64,000 bases of DNA from Amphiura filiformis (taxonomy: Eukaryota > Echinodermata > Ophiuroidea > Amphilepidida > Amphiuridae): the NCBI RefSeq assembly GCF_039555335.1, contig NC_092642.1, positions 22,673,262 through 22,737,261 of the forward strand. Reading direction: 5' to 3'. The translations under genes were made by a program, and so were the position numbers. Shown piece after piece: positions 63,936 through 64,000 of this stretch. Each line of letters starts with the position of its first letter. Position 1 is the first letter of the stretch. The notes under the pieces are model-generated. The model was not told the DNA's origin and searched no databases. It was given only the letters and a program-made list of their open reading frames with translations.

Positions 63936-64000
63936 GTGACGCATACAGTTCAAATGAGAAGTCACTGCCTGCAGCCCATAAATCGTGGCTCTTGAGCCAC

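Overview
The window is animal nuclear DNA. It is AT-rich, has introns with GT..AG boundaries, and is packed with short inverted-repeat transposons, minisatellites and decayed LINE retrotransposons. There are no operons, ribosome binding sites or bacterial gene order. The mix of a ZAR1-family gene, a coiled-coil ubiquitin-adaptor-like gene, many TTAA-flanked MITEs and CR1-like LINE relics suggests a marine invertebrate deuterostome, most likely an echinoderm. That taxonomic call is inference only.

I can support two genes, both on the + strand. Gene 1 (12442-35627) has eight coding exons, all joined by phase-0 introns, giving 654 residues. The product is mostly coiled coil, has a NEMO/optineurin-like segment near residues 510-540, and ends in a CCHC zinc finger (C628, C631, H646, C650). 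Exons 2 to 6 are 168, 147, 168, 273 and 168 nt, every one a multiple of 21 nt, i.e. whole heptads. Gene 2 (53452-56230) has two coding exons and encodes a compact 102-residue protein that is almost only the cysteine-rich 3CxxC-type zinc domain of zygote arrest proteins (ZAR1 family).

Layout. 1-3541: gene-free, with two TTAA-flanked MITEs and a tRNA-derived relic. 3576-9676: a 52-54 bp hairpin minisatellite split by a 3.0 kb transposon with a clean AGCT target duplication. 9746-11400: a MITE carrying a nested array of about 146 bp units with DR1-type GGGTCAAAGGTCA motifs. 12421-36400: gene 1, whose introns hold a 3.8 kb TTAA-flanked foldback element, an antisense LINE fragment and many MITEs. 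36400-49700: gene-free, nested MITEs and short repeats. 49755-52880: CR1-like LINE relics, one of them split by another LINE with an 11 bp target duplication. 53452-56260: the ZAR1-like gene with three MITEs in its intron. 57060-61010: a 58 bp minisatellite mixed with a longer repeat block. 61611-63935: a small ORF, a 1.68 kb transposon with perfect 24 bp terminal inverted repeats, and a GCA/TGC-rich repeat.

The two genes show no sign of acting together. Most of the remaining structure is transposon biology: several MITE families with TTAA ends, a group of elements of very different size sharing the terminal motif GGGCWATTYCA, and non-coding elements filled with dispersed copies of a short motif.
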